Positions 63,458-64,000 of a stretch of DNA of 64,000 nucleotides are shown here, piece by piece. Source of the stretch: Phallusia mammillata (lineage: Eukaryota; Chordata; Ascidiacea; Phlebobranchia; Ascidiidae). The notes beneath the pieces are model-generated. The model saw only the letters and a list, made by a program, of their open reading frames with translations. It was not told where the DNA came from and made no database searches. Both the position numbers and the translations under genes were made by a program. How positions within the stretch are numbered: the stretch's first letter is position 1; each line of letters starts with the position of its first letter. The stretch lies in contig QLIY01000327.1 of assembly GCA_003260075.1 (NCBI GenBank), positions 10,071 through 74,070 of the forward strand. The letters run 5' to 3'.

Positions 63458-64000
63458 CTGAAAGAAGGAATCAAAATTAAAAACTGCAGCGAATTAAAGT
63501 AAATGCTGAGATTCATTTCGACATTGCACCAATTGTTCATTTACATTTAGTATTTGGAATTAAGGTGAAATTTATAGCCTGTATCAGCAATTTAGGTACA
63601 CTACTCACGGTTTTGAATAATCTGAAAAATCAGAGCTAATATATTGTGAAAAAACATAACGACGTTTCGACAAGTGCTATTGTCATCATCAAGTCATAAT
63701 AATTAAAAGCGACAGAACGCAATGCAACTAGGTGACCGCACAAAGGTAAAAAAGGGCGACACGAAGTAAAAGATAAAAGCAATTCAACGGTGATGAAATA
63801 AAACGCATGCGGAAAGGTTGCAAACGTGTTTACTCGAGTTTGTATAAGCAATGTATGTGAAATTAAAATGGAAATTATATGCAAACAAAGCAACACTAGC
63901 AAGTTTCAAAGTTTTGTTGGATGTCTGAATAAAACATTTTTGACAGGATCGTTAATAAACGCTGTCAAGACACTGATTTTATTTTCTGCCTTCCTCCTTA
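63458..64000. other. Right edge, intron or upstream sequence of the macro-domain gene
   Basis: No further exon was recognised. It contains a hammerhead-like repeat at 63660-63694 followed by sequence that may belong to the same element. Confidence 0.5.
63660..63694 (-). ncRNA. Hammerhead-like repeat motif
   Basis: Minus strand reads TTGATGATGACAATAGCAC then TTGTCGAAACGTC: a near CTGATGA box, one T, a perfect GACAA/TTGTC hairpin, then GAAACGTC. It is nearly identical in plan to the copy at 62099-62134. Confidence 0.45.

Overview
Eukaryotic genomic DNA, AT-rich, with short GT-AG introns and compact multi-exon genes. MEIOC, a type II membrane fibrinogen-domain protein, a Ly6/uPAR-sushi-vWA family, secreted alkaline phosphatases and a macro-domain protein together point to an animal. 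The compact introns and apparently very high heterozygosity fit an ascidian tunicate such as Ciona, but nothing here proves the genus.

Layout: 1-4.3 kb is intergenic, with hAT-type elements. 4.28-6.31 kb (minus) is a transmembrane, collagen-stub, fibrinogen-domain gene whose first exon was not found. 8.56-20.37 kb (plus) is a nearly complete MEIOC orthologue, which I rebuilt exon by exon with consistent phases. 20.4-23.9 kb is intergenic, with allelic transposon insertions. 23.95-38.98 kb (minus) holds three tandem paralogues of a secreted Ly6/uPAR - sushi - von Willebrand A protein, each with nine exons in the same phase pattern, plus a decayed fourth exon at 39.4 kb. 39.93-44.84 and 48.59-56.04 kb (minus) are two tandem alkaline phosphatase genes of twelve matching exons. 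57.08-63.46 kb (minus) is the 3' part of a macro-domain gene that continues off the right edge.

The window is cut by about 55 runs of at least 10 G (left part) or C (right part) and three single Ns. Nearly every one separates two near-identical, slightly diverged copies of the same sequence. The best reading is that overlapping haplotype contigs were joined head to tail, so many introns and several exons appear twice. Where the copies differ they reveal alleles: three hAT insertions present in one copy only, a His-to-Tyr change at a zinc ligand of alkaline phosphatase 1, and four residue changes in one exon of alkaline phosphatase 2.

The most novel biology is the Ly6/uPAR-sushi-vWA triplet. 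Its vWA domain has lost the metal-site residues in all three copies, and the array is evolving by duplication and decay. The macro-domain gene is also unusual: ten full TGACGTCA palindromes lie in and around its exons.
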